Source of the DNA: Seohaeicola saemankumensis
Lineage (GTDB): Bacteria; Pseudomonadota; Alphaproteobacteria; Rhodobacterales; Rhodobacteraceae
Direction of reading: 5' to 3'
Length of the DNA stretch: 64,000 nt
NCBI RefSeq assembly: GCF_042678485.1
Contig: NZ_JBHTKR010000003.1
Location: 372,001-436,000 of the forward strand
The position numbers and the translations under genes were made by a program. Numbering within the stretch: position 1 is the stretch's first letter; every line of letters begins with the position of its first letter. Of this stretch, positions 61,801-64,000 are shown one piece after another. Below the pieces are notes generated by a model. It saw nothing but the letters and a program-made list of their open reading frames with translations. It searched no databases and had not been told where the DNA came from.

Positions 61801-62088
61801 CTTTTACGGCCCATGCAACGGAACTTTACCATTCGAACTGCCTGGAACCTGGGGCCTATTAATCTTTGATCTTCATTTCATACAGATAGAAATAGAAAAG
61901 GCAAAATGAATCTACATATGCAGGCAAAAGCACCAGATGTTTCTTTTGCACAGGGAAATCGGTTTGGACGCTGTTTCCAGGTAATCGCGTCACATGTTTC
62001 CCAAGCGTTCAAAAATAACCTCAAGGCTTGGTAATTATGGTGCAAAAGCCGTTTTGCATTTGTGTTCCAGGGATGGAGCAGAAAAAGA
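61801..62088. promoter_or_regulatory. AT-rich intergenic region upstream of the H-NS-like gene
   Basis: About 290 bases without a gene, visibly richer in A and T than the surroundings. It holds TGCAAAA-GCCG-TTTTGCA (62041-62058), a perfect 7-bp inverted repeat. The region is a likely site for autoregulation by the H-NS-like protein, which prefers AT-rich DNA, but no specific box can be named. Confidence 0.4.
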
Positions 62089-62113
62089 AAAGGGGGCGCA
62101 AACCGCCCCCTTT
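62089..62113 (-). terminator. Terminator of the quinone oxidoreductase gene
   Basis: AAAGGGGGCG (62089-62098) and CGCCCCCTTT (62104-62113) form a perfect 10-bp stem with a 5-base loop. On the minus strand it is followed by CTTTTTC, a U-tract. It lies 20 bases after the stop of the gene at 62134. Confidence 0.9.
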
Positions 62114-62133
62114 GCAGAAACATGCGCGTCCGA

Positions 62134-63117
62134 TCAGGGTTGCAGGATCGTGCTGCCCGTGGTCTCGCGTCCTTCCAGCGCACGATGTGCATCTGCGACC
62201 TGATCCAGCGGAAAGCGCTGATCAATCCGAATCGCGACATCGCCCGAAAGCACCTTTTCAAAAAGATGTCCCGCCATTTTCTGACAGGTGGCATGGTCCC
62301 CGATATGGGTATAAACGGTTGGCCGCGTCACTTGCAGCGACCCCTTTGCGCCAAGGATCCCAAGATCCAAGGGCGGCACCTTGCCTGAAGCGTTTCCAAA
62401 GGAAATCAACATGCCCAGCGGACGCAAACTATTGAGAGAGCCTTCAAAAGTATCCTTTCCGACCGCATCCATGACAACATCAACACCTTTTCCGCCCGTC
62501 AATTCACGAACCTTGGCGGCGAAATCGACCTTTCGGTAATTGAGGCAGTGGCTGGCGCCATGATCCAGCGCCAATTGGCATTTCTCATCGGTGCCAGCCG
62601 TGCCGATCAGGGTAATCCCTTCCGAGCGGGCCCACTGGCAGGCGATCAGGCCGACACCACCGGCAGCTGCGTGAAACAGGACCGTGTCACCGCGTTTCAG
62701 CGGATAGGTGCGGTGAAACAGATATTCGACCGTCAGCCCCTTCAGCATCATGGCGGCACCCTGTTCGAAGGAAATGCCATCCGGCAGCGGGCATACCTGC
62801 GCGGCGGGCATCACGCGCGCCTCGCAATAGGCGCCCGGTGGTTGCGACGTATAGGCCGCGCGATCACCGACTTTCAGATGCGTGACACCTTCGCCCACGG
62901 CCTCGATCACACCCGCACCCTCCATGCCCAGGGCATGGGGTAGAGGAAGGGGATAAAGCCCGGTGCGCTGATAGACGTCGATGAAGTTCAGACCGCAGGC
63001 ATGGTGACGGATACGCACCTGCCCCGGACCGGGTTCGCCCAGCGCGCGATCCACCAGCTTCATTTTTTCCGGGCCGCCGAATTCTTCGATAACAACAGTT
63101 CTTGCCATGGTCGTCAT
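62134..63117 (-). CDS. NADPH:quinone oxidoreductase, zeta-crystallin/QorA type
   Basis: Zinc-independent MDR reductase of 327 residues. VIEEFGGPEKMKLV opens the catalytic domain, HALGMEGAGVIEAVGEGV is the conserved core, FHAAAGGVGLIACQWARSEG is the NADPH loop, and GASHCLNYR follows. It reduces quinones or enones, often in oxidative stress defence. GAGGA six bases upstream supports the ATG at 63117. The similar gene upstream at 63184 makes this a tandem pair. Confidence 0.92.
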   Translation of the reverse strand: MTTMARTVVIEEFGGPEKMKLVDRALGEPGPGQVRIRHHACGLNFIDVYQRTGLYPLPLPHALGMEGAGVIEAVGEGVTHLKVGDRAAYTSQPPGAYCEARVMPAAQVCPLPDGISFEQGAAMMLKGLTVEYLFHRTYPLKRGDTVLFHAAAGGVGLIACQWARSEGITLIGTAGTDEKCQLALDHGASHCLNYRKVDFAAKVRELTGGKGVDVVMDAVGKDTFEGSLNSLRPLGMLISFGNASGKVPPLDLGILGAKGSLQVTRPTVYTHIGDHATCQKMAGHLFEKVLSGDVAIRIDQRFPLDQVADAHRALEGRETTGSTILQP

Positions 63118-63183
63118 TGGGTTTCCTCTTCCCTCGTCCTTCCGCGCTTCATGCGCGGCAATCCTTTGCGTTCCTCGTGGTCC

Positions 63184-64000
63184 TCATGCCACTTTCAGAA
63201 CGATCTTACCGATATGTCCGCTACCCTCCATCCGGGCATGCGCCTTCGCGGCCTCCTCCAACGGATATTCGCTGTCCATCACGGGGGCCACGCGGCCTGC
63301 ATCCAGCAGCGGCCAGACTTCGGCCCTCAGCGCGTCGGCGATGCGCGCCTTGGCCAGGTCGCTTTGCGGGCGCAGGGTGCTTCCGGTCATGGTCAGGCGA
63401 CGGCGCATCAGGTCGCTGAAATTCACCTCAACCTTCGCGCCTTGCAGGAATGCGATCTGCACAAGCCGACCATCGTCAGCCAGAGCGCGGAAGTTGCGCG
63501 GGATATAAAGACCGCCCACCATGTCCAGGATCAGGTCGGCGCCACCCTCGGCGCGCATCACCTCGACGAAATCCTCGTCCCGGTAGACGATGGCGCGCTC
63601 TGCCCCCAGATCGAGACAGGCCTTTGCCTTTTCCTCAGACCCCACTGTCACGAAAACCCGCGCGCCGAAGGCGCAGGCCAGCTGGATCGCCGTCGTGCCG
63701 ATCCCGCTGGAGCCGCCGTGCACAAGGAACCGCTCGCCGGCGCGCAGACCGCCGCGCTGAAAGACATTGGACCATACCGTAAAGAAAGTCTCGGGCAGGC
63801 AGGCGGCCTGTTTCAGATCCATGCCCTTGGGCACAGGCAGGCAATGGGCGGCAGGCGTCGCCACATATTCGGCATAGCCGCCACCGGGCAGCAGCGCGCA
63901 GACCTGATCCCCCAGGGCAATGCCGCTGACACCTTCGCCCAGCGCCACGACCTCGCCCGCGCCCTCAAGACCGGGCAGATCGCTGGCGGTCGGGGGCGGC
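63184..64000 (-). CDS. Second MDR quinone oxidoreductase, 5' end outside window
   Basis: The C-terminal 272 residues of a zeta-crystallin-like protein; the frame is open to the window edge and reads DLPGLEGAGEVVALGEGVSG, so the N-terminus lies beyond 64000. The NADPH loop is VHGGSSGIGTTAIQLACAFGA, and the pattern TLRPQSDLAKARI is typical of the quinone-oxidoreductase PIG3/TP53I3 subgroup. It lies 66 bases from the first copy but is only distantly similar to it. Confidence 0.88.
   Translation of the reverse strand, partial: PPPTASDLPGLEGAGEVVALGEGVSGIALGDQVCALLPGGGYAEYVATPAAHCLPVPKGMDLKQAACLPETFFTVWSNVFQRGGLRAGERFLVHGGSSGIGTTAIQLACAFGARVFVTVGSEEKAKACLDLGAERAIVYRDEDFVEVMRAEGGADLILDMVGGLYIPRNFRALADDGRLVQIAFLQGAKVEVNFSDLMRRRLTMTGSTLRPQSDLAKARIADALRAEVWPLLDAGRVAPVMDSEYPLEEAAKAHARMEGSGHIGKIVLKVA

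Noticed and set aside
1..64000. tRNA genes, CRISPR arrays, insertion sequences or prophage genes
   Set aside because: I looked for cloverleaf-type stems, regularly spaced repeats, transposases and integrases and saw none; the five dispersed repeats are far apart and unlike CRISPR.

Overview
The window looks like chromosome from an alphaproteobacterium of the Rhodobacterales (Rhodobacter/Roseobacter type). It is GC-rich and densely packed. The evidence is the combination of a cbb3 oxidase cluster (ccoNOQP-ccoGHIS) next to an FnrL-type regulator and hemN, a CycM-type membrane cytochrome c, a DUF1013/TrcR protein, an HvrA-like H-NS protein, a type III PLP ornithine decarboxylase and a dctPQM TRAP system. 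No plasmid, phage, insertion sequence, CRISPR array or tRNA gene was seen. Species-level placement is not possible from this sequence alone.

Layout. 1-3.1 kb: end of a urease operon (partial ureC, then ureE, ureF, ureG). 3.1-14.4 kb: an accessory catabolic block with a thiolase, a TRAP transporter, an acyl-CoA ligase, a GST, a cytochrome P450, an enoyl-CoA hydratase, an MECR-like reductase and a TetR regulator. Similar dyad sequences lie in three of its promoter gaps, so it may form one regulon for an unidentified carboxylic acid. 14.4-17.7 kb: a histone-deacetylase-fold protein, a glutathione peroxidase and a D-lactate/2-hydroxyglutarate-type FAD dehydrogenase. 17.7-20.8 kb: heme genes hemC, hemE and hemF; the hemC/hemE gap carries four TGT-N12-ACA sequences, the PpsR/CrtJ pattern. 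20.9-26 kb: an atypical SDR, an RsmC-like methyltransferase, clpS, a HAD hydrolase and a D-Ala-D-Ala carboxypeptidase with a SPOR domain.

26-37.5 kb: the micro-oxic respiration region. ccoS, ccoI, ccoH, ccoG, ccoP, ccoQ, ccoO and ccoN all read on the minus strand, followed by a universal stress protein, fnrL and hemN. FNR-type boxes sit in front of ccoG, between ccoN and the stress protein, and between fnrL and hemN, giving a self-consistent oxygen-response circuit. 37.5-45.7 kb: an endonuclease/phosphatase-fold protein coupled to a secreted HExxH protein, a yejABEF-type peptide ABC importer, and a membrane-anchored cytochrome c. 45.8-51.4 kb: prephenate dehydratase, a 2-hydroxyacid dehydrogenase, an SRPBCC protein, NudC and a CpdB-like nucleotidase.

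51.4-64 kb: SRP RNA (ffs) with a recognisable promoter, rsgA, a small dual-specificity phosphatase, a YpfJ-type metallopeptidase, the dnaX-ybaB-recR operon, ornithine decarboxylase with a leader that holds a 14-codon uORF and a possible ribosome-site switch, a DAO-family oxidoreductase, TrcR, a secreted RNase T2, an H-NS/HvrA-like protein, and two tandem quinone oxidoreductases, the second cut by the window edge.

The most notable non-coding signal is a structured intergenic repeat present five times. Each copy lies just after a gene's stop codon and in that gene's orientation. Other points worth a second look are the four PpsR/CrtJ-like sites between hemC and hemE, the leader of the ornithine decarboxylase gene, and an SDR that has lost two catalytic residues.
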